Shown here in pieces: positions 36,437 to 48,300 of a stretch of 64,000 nt of DNA. Numbering within the stretch: the first letter of the stretch is position 1; every line of letters starts with the position of its first letter. This DNA comes from Acanthochlamys bracteata (Eukaryota; Streptophyta; Magnoliopsida; Pandanales; Velloziaceae), in assembly GCA_019914995.1 (NCBI GenBank), contig CM034127.1, forward strand, positions 8,060,001-8,124,000. Reading direction: 5' to 3'. The notes beneath the pieces are model-generated. The model worked only from the letters and a program-made list of their open reading frames with translations. It was not told the DNA's origin and searched no databases. Both the position numbers and the translations under genes were made by a program.

Positions 36437-39400
36437 TCAAAGAGCTTTGAAGCTAGACAAAAAGAATTTCCAATGAAGTAGAAAGAAAATGCGAAGGACC
36501 AATTCTAAGAGTTCAATTAGTGGAAGCGCCATGCTTCTAAAAACTTCTAAATAATAATAATAAAAAATAAAAACAAAAAATAATAGGGAGATTATGAGTA
36601 CAGCAAGAAGGAAACCAACCAGTATATTTGGATTAAGATGTAAATGGGTTACCCTGTTACCTTTAAATGCTTTTGTTCCACTTTCCAAAACTTTGGTAGG
36701 TGAATCAGTCCTATTATCTCCTATGAAATTGTCCAGGCTAATGCAAGAAAACACATAGAACATAACATGTGAGTAGGAGATGTTTTAACATTTAAAGTCA
36801 GAATAATTAGCTAACCTTCTTTTTGGTTCTTCACTTCCATTTTGAAGAAGTTCTTGCCCTTCCAAATGAGTAGAATTCGCCATCTGTTCCTACGATGTTA
36901 GACAAGAAGATCAGGGAGGATGATGCTTCAACTGTATTCTTGTCAAAACAAACTTAAGATTTTTCAAAATTGATGAAAGAAGGAACTGAAACCTCAGAAC
37001 CAGGATCCAAGACATTGATTTTGTTAATGACTGCTTCCAAATTTTTTAGCTCGATATACAGTGCCTGGATTGAGCCATTGGTGAATATTTGTAAATCAAG
37101 CAATCAGTAAATTTCAATCATGGCCAATCACCAACCTGTTTCTCCGCTGTCAAGCTGTCTATCGTTTCTTCCTTCACCAGTAGAGACTTGCGAAGGTGGT
37201 CTCAGTAAAGGTATAACAGAAACCGTGCAAAAAAAATTAAAGACTTAATTATTTAGTGATTGCAGATCTATGGATACTTGAAGAAATTAAAGAGATGATC
37301 AGTGACAAAAGCCGCTACTGATAATTGTGAGGATTAAAGAAACGGATATATCTTCAAGTTCTTGACAAAATGAGCTTTTAGATTTCTCCATTTCAAGCTT
37401 TGATTCCAGTTCAGAGATAGTTCTGTCTTTCTTTTGGTTGTCATTCTGGCAGTCCATGAGCCTGTTTTCCAAGAAGCATATCTTTTCTGGATGCAATAAC
37501 GTCAAATGATGAGACTAAGGATCACTCATAACAACTTCATTGAATGACAGCAAGTGCGAAGAAATCTGAAGAAAATTTACACCATATAATTCTTAATAAA
37601 GTAAATCAAACACAACCAAGAAGAAGATGAAATAGCCCCCAAGCACTCATGAATTAAAATCCTTAAAGTGCTGAAATTAAATACAGAAAGAAAAAAATTC
37701 CTAATTTAGCCTATTTCTTTATACTCACTGTTACCCATTAGGATACTTAACATGTAAGTGGCCCAAAAGAAAAATTAAGCATACATTCACGAGCTTGTTA
37801 ATTTTCGAACTCTTGCTCAAAGACTGGTCCCAAAAACAATGTTTAAGAAGCAAAGAGAGGTCTATAGTTTACCAACAACATCCTTCTCAAATGTGGAAAC
37901 CTTTTCCATCCTTTCTTTTAAACCTGTCACTGAGGATTTAAAAAATTATTAGAGACAAAAATAGATGGCAGGGTCATGAAACTTTTGAGAACTGTAAATT
38001 GACATAAACAAACTCAAAACCACTGAAATTGAAAATTTGCAGGAACGAACAACAAATGATCTTAGACTAATTGCGTTCTGGATGTCTTCATCAGTATTGT
38101 GTGAACTTAATGCATTTTAATTCTCACCTTGTTGCTCCTTTTTGACCACGAGACCTTCAACATTATCCAGAATGTTCTTAACAGAAGCAGCTTCCTTTGA
38201 AATGGAGTCTATAAGTAACATATGTGCTTGAACCTTCTCTGCAAGGATTGAAAGTTTTCTATCTCTTGTCTGTGCTGATTGCCTTAATGCAGAAGCTGAA
38301 TCCTGCAAAATAAATATCAAATCATAGATGCTGTCTTCCTCAGAGTTTTCAGGACAACAGGTGCAGTAGAGAAACAAATAAGTAAAACACCAATAGTTGA
38401 GGGAACAAATTCAAAAGAGTGTGAGCATCTAGTTGATGTTGTAGAGTGTTCTAGTCTTATACACAAGCATACAATCTTTATGTCAATAGACTATGTTACC
38501 ATGTCAAGCAAACACAAGGTGCAAACAGAGTTCTTCTTAGGATATATGGCAATATCACAATGCTCTCAACTAACCCTAAAATGACCACTTGGATGTTGAT
38601 CTAGGCCAAAACGACATGCAACAGAAACTATTGAATTGGTCTCAACAAAGACACATGTAAGCTTGCTAAGAATTGAATTGCAAATTTGAAAATGCCAAGA
38701 GCAAATGCTAAAGATAGCAAGTAAACTTCTCCTCCAGCTAAAGATTCCTACAGTAAAACTTCCCTTTAAGATGTCAGTCAAATTTTATTTAATAAATTAA
38801 ATTGTGCTTTCAATTTAATATTGTTTCATATCAGCAATTTTGTATGCTAGTTTCTGAAGATGAGATTAAGAAGATGAATCTGAGCACTTACAAATAATAG
38901 GACCATAATATTGACTTTTTCATCTTTCTCCTAGTTTTTACTCACATATTTAACATTTAAGATGAATTCTGAGTTACAACAGTCCGCAGACAAGAAGCAG
39001 ATAAGACAGAGATATTTTAGGATGTCATTGTGCCTAGAAAATTCAAACCAAATCAGCTACAAACAATAACAGAGGGTACAAAGAATAAAGTCACCTCATA
39101 TGAACTTATGAAAGCGTCTCTTGATTCGAGCAGGCTCTTAACACTATCCTTTAGTTCCCTTTCCTTCTTTTCTAGCAATGTGTTTTCACTCTCAAGAAAT
39201 TTCAACTATATATGAATAAGAGGAAACAAGTCAGTTCATGCATGATATAAGATGGCTCGCTACTTTGATCATCTGAATTTAAGAGATAGCTTCTTTATAT
39301 GTTAAATTTTCACAGAGACAATAGTGTCTCGAACTTGAATCTTTCACTAACTCTACCAAACGAAAAGTTCATACAACAGCTCCAGATGAAACCTAATCCA

Positions 39401-40618
39401 CCAAAATAAGAATCATTCAACTATTGGAGCCTGTTTAATCGTGTCATAAAGATAACCACTAAATCCAAAACAAACTTTTGGAACCATAGTAAATTTACTA
39501 GCAACAAACTTCATTGATTAAACATACAAAAATCATCATAGTGACACATTGCAAAAGTCACTCTAATTTTCCCAATGTCGATGCTTTTGGTATCATCATA
39601 GTGTGACATTGAGAGAAACATTTTCTTTTTGACCAACTTAGATTATTTCTTCCAAGAAAAAAAAATAAGAAAAGCATTTGTGATAAGATTTAGCTCGAAA
39701 TCGCAGTGCAACAAAATAAAGACAAGCAGGTAAATAAAGAAAAACCAATTATCTTCCCCCCTTCGTTTCCTTCGAGCTAGTACATTAATATAGCTAATAT
39801 GAAACAGATACAAAATCAACAAAATATCTTGCAAGCATGTATGGCTTGTCGGAATGGGAGATGAAGTGACGGCAGTGACTCAAAAAGGAGTGTTCCATTT
39901 AAAGCCTCGTCTGCTCGAGGCATTCAGCATGGGCAGCCTAGCTGGGAGTTGATCAAGAAAAGTATTTTGGGTTTCTCTTGGGAGGTAAGCCTGCTTTTGC
40001 TCTGGTAATCATTGGAGCGTGAGTGGAATCTAAGTTGCTGTGTTTGGGTGTAGTTATGTTACTATTCCTTGCTTCTGTTGGAGTAGTAATCGTAACAATT
40101 TGCTTCCATATCATAGAAGAAGAATCAAAAGTTGAAACAAAACATTCATGATTGAAAACAGAAGCTTTCAGACCTTAGCTTCAAGCTTGCGGTTTGACAC
40201 ATCATGGGAAGCCACTTCCGCACGTAACTCCTGCAGTTTGTGCAAGTACTCCACCTCCAATTGCTTCAACCTCTACGAAATTCAAGCTAACTCGATAACA
40301 CAACAAATCTTCAGAAAAAAATTAAAAAACTTCCATAAAGCAAAGCAAAGTAAATCGAAAGGGGTAAACAAAAATGCAAAACCTCATTAGAAATCCGAAG
40401 CTCTTCTCTAGCGCTACGCTCTCTCTCCTAGAATGCAGAAGTCGAATTTCAAATCCAAAATAGGGAAAAACTTTTCCTAATACATGAGAGAAGAAGAAGA
40501 AGCCACGAGAATTAGAATAATAAATTGTGCTACAGACTTGGAGAGAACGAAATCCGGAGATGAGCGAGACGAGTTGGAGCTTGAACTTGGACAGTGCGAG
40601 CAACTCTTCGGTCGCCAT
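36437..40618 (-). CDS. coiled-coil protein, possibly tail-anchored
   Basis: Eleven exons were read: 40538-40618, 40383-40427, 40174-40272, 39095-39205, 38128-38302, 37873-37929, 37344-37486, 37136-37186, 36993-37064, 36816-36889 and 36437-36737. They give 402 residues with agreeing phases; the donor after 37344 (GTTTCT) is weak. The start MATEELLALSKFKLQLVSLI is the first ATG and matches a plant family of uncharacterised coiled-coil proteins. Residues 1-300 are mostly charged heptad-like sequence (ERERSAREELRI, SENTLLEKKERELKDS, SELESKLEMEKSK). The body lacks enzyme motifs, so a scaffold or cytoskeleton-linked role is only a guess. Read straight through, the last exon adds a hydrophobic stretch, NILVGFLLAVLIISLLFFVF, near the C-terminus, which would make a tail anchor. 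A GTAACA donor just before it (AAAG|GTAACA) could instead splice this tail away, so the C-terminus is uncertain. TGGGCC, a site II core on the coding strand, lies within 30 bp upstream of the ATG. Confidence 0.8.
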
Positions 40619-41205
40619 TGCTCCTCTTCTAATTCTAGGCGGCGGGCCCAAAGGAAACTAAAAAGAGACAAAACTTTGGAGAAGTGAGGCAGAGGCGAAG
40701 ATCAATAGTTGTTTTGGATTTTGATCAGACTGCTCCGATGATTTAAATTCTCTAATCCTTCAACTCCTTAACAGTTCGAGAATTTTTTAGCAATTTTCTT
40801 TTAGCTCGTTTATTTATTTTATTTTCTTCATGAAAAAGCATGAGCTTACTCTGTATATGTACAATACTAGCTTTTTTGAGGATAAAAATACTAGCTTATT
40901 CAGCATGTTCCATGCAAGCACCATAACCTTCACAACTACACCATAGCTTCTACTCCGGTATTTCATTCAGAGCTCTGTAAAATTCAAAGCTGCATATTGG
41001 TGCGAAGATCATAATCAGTATGTGATTGCTTCCGCTTGTATTTGTTTATAAATACTAGTGTACAAGATAGACTTTAAAAGAATCCACACGTATTCTGTAA
41101 GAAGGTAGTCACATCTACCTCACAATATCATCACCAGGTTCCTAAAATCTATTGTACAAAAGAAAACAAAAAAAAAGCATCCAAATGTCAAGATTTGCCT
41201 CGTTT
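40619..41205. other. spacer between the coiled-coil gene and the helicase gene
   Basis: Both neighbours are on the minus strand. These 587 bp therefore hold the promoter and 5' leader of the coiled-coil gene, including the TGGGCC-containing GC patch near 40640, and the 3' UTR of the helicase. No other feature was seen. Confidence 0.6.
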
Positions 41206-44200
41206 TCACTTTAGCAAGCCCTTCTCTTCTAAAGTTCTCTTCTTTTGTGCTTTTCTTGCTTCCACTTTCTCTTCGAAACCATCATCTATCATCTTCATAT
41301 GAGCAACACGCCTAGCTTTGTATACCTGTAAATAGATTACACGGAAATGCCATTAAGTGCCTGGTTTGCAACAATATAGATGACATATCAAAACCATATG
41401 GACCATTGTTAAAAGTTAATAACACAATCAGAAAGTTCTAGTTGATTAATACATACTAGTTGATTGATATATATTATCTTCTCACTTATCACCAGCTCAT
41501 TGTCATGGACCAACATAAAATTGCGATCCTACTACAAGAGTAGAAACCTAAAAGATTTGCTGATTAATACTCAAAGTTGTAGTCAAAACTATGAATTGAG
41601 ATACTGGTAAATGGAAAAATGAAAGTGTCATGCTTACAAACAATATATAATTAAAATTCATTTAATTTAAAACAAATGTGATTAGCATTCTATACCAGAA
41701 ATCTAATGCAATACTCAGAGTCCATATTCTAGACATTATGTAATCACTTATTATGCCTGACAACTGAAGATGCTTTTGTTAGCTCTTAAGAATCAATAAT
41801 GAAGCATGAAGAATAAATTGGAAGCAATAAGATCTGTCTTACCGAAGTCATATTCTCAAGAACCTCTTTTTCTTCCAACTTGAACTCTTCCAGCTTTCTT
41901 TGAATTTCATCTTCTATCTTCAGATATAACTTGACATCTTTCTGCGGACAATATAAAACTAAATCAAAATGCTAAAATAAAACTTCAGAATTGAATTACT
42001 CTCCTAACAAACAAATTTAAAGAGAGGCACTTAATAGACCGTCCTGGCTGCGTCACTGATATGAGCTATATTTCCACTGGAAGGTCGGGCCGAATGGACA
42101 TTACTGCTTGAATATATGGCATTTGACAGATTAACAGAACATAGAATCTCAATGATTCTATATTCTTGTGTTACTAAGATTCTAAAGTTCAAGTCATACT
42201 TGCATTAGAAATTTGGATTCTCAGATTATGATATATCAGAAGCTGACGTATTTAACTTCTAACATATCGAAGTTTATTGGCTGCTTTTACCAGTAGGAAG
42301 ATATTAATGCTTGAAATTAGGAATGGTTCTTTGACTTTTAATGAACAATCAGTAGGAAGGTACAGATGCTTAAATATGTACCGGCAGTCCCGTACCCAAG
42401 TTACATATTGTTGTATTCTTACAAGCCAAATACTTCAAATGACAATTTTCATTCAAGTAAAGATGCAAATTACGTTGGGCAACACAAACACATAGGATGT
42501 ATAAGGAATACTGTTTTATCCTCAATTGCATGTATGCGTATTGCGCTAGAATATACTAACAGTCTAAAATTCATTCTGCATGTACAATACCCCGTGGAAA
42601 CTAAGAAGTGCCACTTGGTAAGAGAAAATAGGAAGTGGTTCCAATTATAGAATTTTGTTTTGATATCTTAAACATGAATTCTAACTGTAAAAGGTAAATA
42701 ACTGCTCACTCAATCAGAAGCCATCAGAGTTTATTAGTACAAACCTCTGTAACAAATATCAAGGACAGCCCACCTCTTCCAGCTCTAGCAGTCCGACCCA
42801 CACGGTGAACGTAGTCTCGTGAGTCCCTGTGATATATTTAAAGTTCAGATATACATCAGTCTCTATATAGGTATAACTATAAAATACGTACAGTAAATGC
42901 TACCTTGGAATGTCATAATTAAGAACAAGATCAACAGTGGGTATATCTAATCCACGGCTGGCAACATCAGTAGCAAGTAATATAGGAACCTGGCCCGATT
43001 TAAACCGACTTAGCGCAGAGAGTCTGAGAGACTGAGATTTAAGAGAGTGGAGAGCTACTGCAGGCATACCAAGCTCTTCAAGCAACAAACTTAAACGATG
43101 ACAAGTCCTGTATCAGGATAAAGAACCAAGTTGAAAAGCAATTCTACTTTAACAAAATGCAGCAACCAAGTTGACCCTCAGAGTTAAACAACACAACTAG
43201 TACATACTAAAATAACAATTAGTGAATTAGAGAGAAGCCAGCACAAGACCAAGGGTTAAGGGTGCTAAGGCTATAGGTGTCCCTATCATAACTTGGTCTA
43301 GGTACATTAAAAGAGCAAAGGAAAACTTTATAGTTAAACAATACGGCCCAGCATCAACCTTCAGCAGAAAAAAATGATTATAATGGCCAGTAGCCATGAA
43401 GCTTTTTGCTGCATGAGGTCATCTCTGTATATATTTAAAACATGAATATCACCACAACTGCTAATGTGATTCAGAAAGTTTTAAGGGCTTTTCTTCCCAA
43501 AAAGAGAAAAGCACAATGGGCTTCTATTTTACAACAACCACAAGAAGAAGAAGGAGAACAAAAAGGTGCTTCTATGGAAAGTTTGGTCCTTTAACACAAA
43601 ATACCTGCATGTAGAGACAAAGACTATGGCTGAACGTATCCCGTCCTGCTCCATATTTGCAAGAATGTGTACTAGATATACATCCTTCACAGTATCAGGG
43701 AAGTAAAGATAATGCTGCTTCAGCGTATCAACTGTCTTCAAATGTTTGTATGCCCGGTAAAAGTATGGTTTGTTTGGACTACTATCATGCAAGGCTTGCA
43801 GCTCAGAGGTCATTGTTGCAGAAAACAACAGAGTCTGCCTTTTATTCGGCAAGCATTTGAAAATGACTCTAAGTTCCTCCTCGAAGTCAACATCAAAGAC
43901 TCGATCTGCTTCATCCAGAACAAGAAACTGAAAGCCCAAAGGAGTTTTTCCTTTTTTTTTGTCAAAACAAACTTATAATTCATAGATAACTAACATTCTC
44001 CAGAAACAAAGTTTCAGCACTACATAATCCAATCAGGAAAATCAAGAACAAGGTAAGCACAAGTTTATGCATGATAGCTATACAACAAGAACATAAGAAC
44101 GTAAACCATCATTCTCTTTGTATTTGGGAAAAGGATATCATGGGCAGGTCTCTTCCTTTATGATGATATACACAAGACTTCTAAGATAGAATGGATATGG

Positions 44201-45111
44201 CACATGAGCAAGAGGATAAAATGTTATTTCTGCCTGAAGAGCTGTATCTACAGAGGAGGTTAAGAATGCTATGCACACATCAGGAACAAAGATTTCATCT
44301 CGATAGCTTCAATCTACTACATCAATCCTTAATAATCAAACTCTAAGAATAAATTCAGAAAGTGGGGAAAAAATCATGACTTCAAAATCATAATATCTAG
44401 AATAATCTTTCCTAAGCACAAAAACTTAACAGAACACCTACGATGATGAAGGATCACAGACAAACAAATCAAAAGACACACCTTACAATAAACATAAGAT
44501 TTTACCTTAGTCTTGGAAAAGATTGCAGGGATATCAGCTTCATCTTCCAGCAAGGTCTTAATCCTACCGGGAGTAGCAACAACAACATGCGGCTTTCGAA
44601 GCAACGCAATGGCCTGCATAGTCATGTCCATTCCTCCCACAACTAGCTCGCACCGAACATTAATCGAGCTCCCAAGCGCCCTAAACTGTTCCACAAGCTG
44701 CACAGCGAGCTCTCGCGTCGGCGTTACGACTAACGCAAACACGCCGAACATATCCGTAGCAAGGGATTGAAGTATCGGAAGAGCGAATGCCGCGGTTTTA
44801 CCGCTGCCAGTTTCGGCGAGCCCGAGAACGTCTCGGCCGGCGAGGATCTGCGGGATGCAGCGGCGCTGGACTTGAGTGGGCCGGTGCATGCCGAGAGCCC
44901 GACAAGTCTCGACGCTCCACTCGGATAAGCCCAAGAAGGAGAAGTCCGACGGGGTGTCTGAGTCCGAGTCCGAAACGGTGGTTGTTGTTCCAGTGGTGGC
45001 GGCGGGGGTGGCGGTGATGGTGGTAATGGAAGAATAAGAAGAAGAAGGTTGTTTTGGTGGTCTTCGCTTACTGGAGAAGAGTTGGAAGGGGTTTTCCTCG
45101 CCTGAGTCCAT
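41206..45111 (-). CDS. RH36: DEAD-box ATP-dependent RNA helicase, RH36/Dbp8/DDX49 type
   Basis: Six exons were read: 44506-45111, 43605-43927, 42904-43107, 42745-42826, 41843-41941 and 41206-41325. They total 1434 bp (477 residues) with agreeing phases. DEAD-box motifs occur in order: a Q-motif region (about 61-85, RPTQVQ), Walker A AETGSGKT (99-106), PTRELA (131-136), TPGR (180-183), DEAD (207-210), SAT (238-240), [20 protein letters not shown] and [11 protein letters not shown] (385-395). Every catalytic motif is intact. The sequence closely resembles Arabidopsis RH36 (SLOW WALKER3), a nucleolar helicase for 18S pre-rRNA processing needed in gametophyte divisions, and yeast Dbp8. The N-terminal 55 residues are Ser/Thr-rich and variable. 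The basic C-terminus ([20 protein letters not shown]) is family-like. MDSGEENPF at 45111 was preferred over an in-frame upstream ATG at 45159. It shares a short divergent promoter with the RsmD gene. Confidence 0.93.
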
Positions 45112-45376
45112 GGAAAGGTTGAAAATTGCGGCGAAGGAGACTACAGAAAGATAGAACAATTACAGTACGAGATGGGCTTTCAAGGGTTTAAGCGATGGAG
45201 ATATTCTTTATTCTTATTTTCAGAAGCAGTCTGATAATATTTGTTTGGCACTATACAGGTCCATGTTTGCAAAAGTTACTTATATCTTACCAATTAAATA
45301 TTGAAGGCCGATTCCTGTAAACGCCTCAAATCTCCATATCTAAACTGACCACAGAGAGAGAGTGAAAAACAAAAGC
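45112..45376. promoter_or_regulatory. divergent promoter shared by the RH36 and RsmD genes
   Basis: Only 265 bp separate the two start codons. TGGGCT at 45173-45178 is a site II-type element, and AGGGTTTA at 45183-45190 is the reverse complement of a telo-box core (TAAACCCT). The two lie five bases apart, about 65-80 bp upstream of the RH36 ATG. In plants this pair is typical of ribosomal-protein and ribosome-biogenesis promoters. No clear TATA box was seen. An (AG)n tract at 45353-45363 precedes the RsmD start. Confidence 0.7.
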
Positions 45377-48300
45377 ATGCAGGTGATGGCTTGTTCTCTG
45401 CAAACTCCGGCTGTCGTTCAGCTCTTGCTCCATTCGTCTACACATAATTCCAGACTTCGACGTAAAAATCCAAAGTCTCTCAGAATCAGTAATTATTCTC
45501 CCCTAAGTTCTTCACGAATTTCTCTTCTTTTTCTTACCAAAAATTTCTCCGGCATTTCGTTGAACATGTTTCATGGATTTGATTTCTTAGACTGTAGAGC
45601 GGCTTATTCAAGTGAGGTGAGCAAGCAGAGAGTTGTCGAGCGGTATGGTCTCCACCCGCCTGATTTTGGCACTGAATCGTCTCCAAGGGTCCGGGTACCA
45701 GTTTTAACAATCTTTGGTTAATTTGCTTATTATGCGTTCAATTAGCTAGTTAATAGTAGCTGGTAGTTATCTTACATAACTTGCAGTTAAGTGTTTTTTA
45801 TGCTTGTCTTATCTAGAATGAAAAATCAGTTATTCCTTGTTGTTTATAAATTGGCTGGGAATGTTTATCAGTTAAGTGGTTAGTTAAAAAAGAAGCAATG
45901 GATGATTATAATGAAGTGATTAATCAGCTTGGAGATTGCAAATATAGTTTATGAGCAGCCTAAGGAAGTACTTTAATTAATTGGGCATAGAATATCCTAA
46001 GAGAAGAAAATTTCTCAGCAGAACGAGGTCAGGAATAAATCATAATGATTAATTATAAGAGGAGTCCCTGCGCCTCTGCATTGCCACCAAGTAAACAGAT
46101 AAAAAGTGTTAATTGAAGACAACTGTGTTGACAATTTATGTTTTCAATCTCCAGTCAGGCAGGAGGAGAAAAGAAGAAGAAAAGGGGAACAAAGGGAAGC
46201 GTTTGCCTCTTCACCAAGAAGAACCAAAGCCTCCTCGTACAACACATAGATTGCTTCAGGTGCCAGTCTTTATTTATTTTATAAATTGAAAATGCTGCTT
46301 TCAAGTGCGCCTCTCTTTTGTATCTTTGGATTATAATGGGAGAGATGAATTGCTTGTTAGTGGTATGAATTGCTTGTTAGTGGCTACTTTATACAAATAA
46401 CACTCACTTTTGCACACATGTGAACCAATAATATGTTCGCTTGCACTTACATGAACAAATTTGAGTTCGGTATACCCAAAATCTGAATTTAAGGATACTA
46501 GTCCTGATCCTTGCTTTTCTTATATGCTTTATTCTGAGGTTCTAAAAGAAGAAAAGTCTGTAGGACAAAAGCAAAATGCGGATCTTAGAGCTGAATGTGC
46601 ACGGCGTATCCCTGCAAGGATCCTTTTCTTTTTTCTCTTATTCCTTCCTCAGAGTACTGCATATGTCTAAACTTAATTGACTACCTCATTCCTTAATGCA
46701 TACGTTGTGTGTGATGCATCTGATAACCAAATTATGGTTCAACCTTTGAAGTTTCATAATTAGAAAAAATGACACAGATGTCTCATTGGAGTGAGTGAGT
46801 CCACATTTCCCACTAATTGCTAGGATCTTTAGAGAATAACGGTGATCGAAGTAATTCATGTTGCATGAATGAAGCGGCTAATAGTTTTCATAAATAATGA
46901 AAAATCACTTTAGTTGTGAGAGAAATTCCTAATTGCTTTCTATTTAAAATTTTCTTCGTTTGTTCTTTTGTTGGAGTCAATTTGCAATTGTTAATATCCA
47001 AATTAAGGAGAGAATCATCCTTTCTTCTTGGGAAGTGATATTTGTCAAGGCCGCTTTTGGCCTTGACCCAGCAAAAGGTGATGTGGCATTGTGGCTAAAG
47101 TGGCACCACTCACCAACTTAATCATCACTTCAAAGTTAAAATTTTGTCTTCTGAAAATGCACTTTTCGTTGTATCTATCCATCTTGCTTTGTTTGTACAT
47201 ATTTTTTCTTTTTGTCATCATCTACATTATCAATGTAATAGTTAACTCTAACAAAAAAAAAATTGATATCATCTATCTTAAATCACAAATCATAAAGTAA
47301 ATAACTAGGTTGAGAAACTTTCTTAGAACCTTCAAGATAAGATAATAGATAGAAGACAATGAATTTTGTAAATTTACCGACCATTACTTGGTTAAGGCCA
47401 TTTTGGGATGGCAAATAGCATTTTTCTATCTTCTTAACTAAGTAAACAGGAAAATTTAAGCTGAAAGATAAAATATGCTGGAAACCTAACACGCGAACTT
47501 TTTTGAACGACTAGTTAAATTGTTAAGTGGTTTCTTTGGAGACACATAATGGGAAATGCCGTTGGTAGCATGGAACAGCCAAGCAGGCTACTATACCACA
47601 TAGATAATAGTTTTTTTGTTTTTTTTTTAAATGTTGTCGAGTATCAAGCGAGATCTTGAACTTATTTGGGAGTGCTTTTGAAAAAAGCTTTTCTAGAACC
47701 AAAAATACTTTGGAGATTTTAGAAAACGAGCTCTACTTTTGTTACCTCAAAAAATAAAAATAAAATAAGTATTAACAAGATTTTACAACGTAGAATATTT
47801 CTTTACTTTTTTAAATTTTAAAAAAAATCTGTAGAATATTGTAGAAGATTTATTGAAATACGTGAAATGATAAGTGGATGAAAAGCAACCCCAAACAACA
47901 CATTACATTAATTTATACTATTATTAAGTGTGAGGAGAACAAAAGAGTGGAATTTTCATTTCACCGATACACCTACTTATAATTTCTAGAAATATTTCTC
48001 ATGCATTGTATTTTTAACATATTTAGATAAACCTTATTCCAACAGATATATGTATGGCATTTTATTTTTGGAAATAATAAATTATACACATATGCATTGG
48101 AATTTAATATACTTAGATCTACATTAAGTTAAACACAGGTTAGGTTTAATGTAAATTAAGCTTTTGCTTAAGTATGCATTGAATTTCTTTTGGAAAGTTG
48201 TATCTTTTCTTTAGAGTGTTTGCAATAAAGGTATATTCACTATTTTAAAATTATTGACATCACAAGCAAAAATATCCTTTCTCGCATTATATTTATTGAC

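Noticed and set aside
44787-45017. plus-strand frame over helicase exon 1
   Set aside because: Antisense shadow in GC-rich coding sequence; the minus-strand helicase explains it.
47041-47072. small inverted repeat TCAAGGCC...GGCCTTGA
   Set aside because: Too short to assign as a terminator, hairpin RNA or element end in a plant intron.
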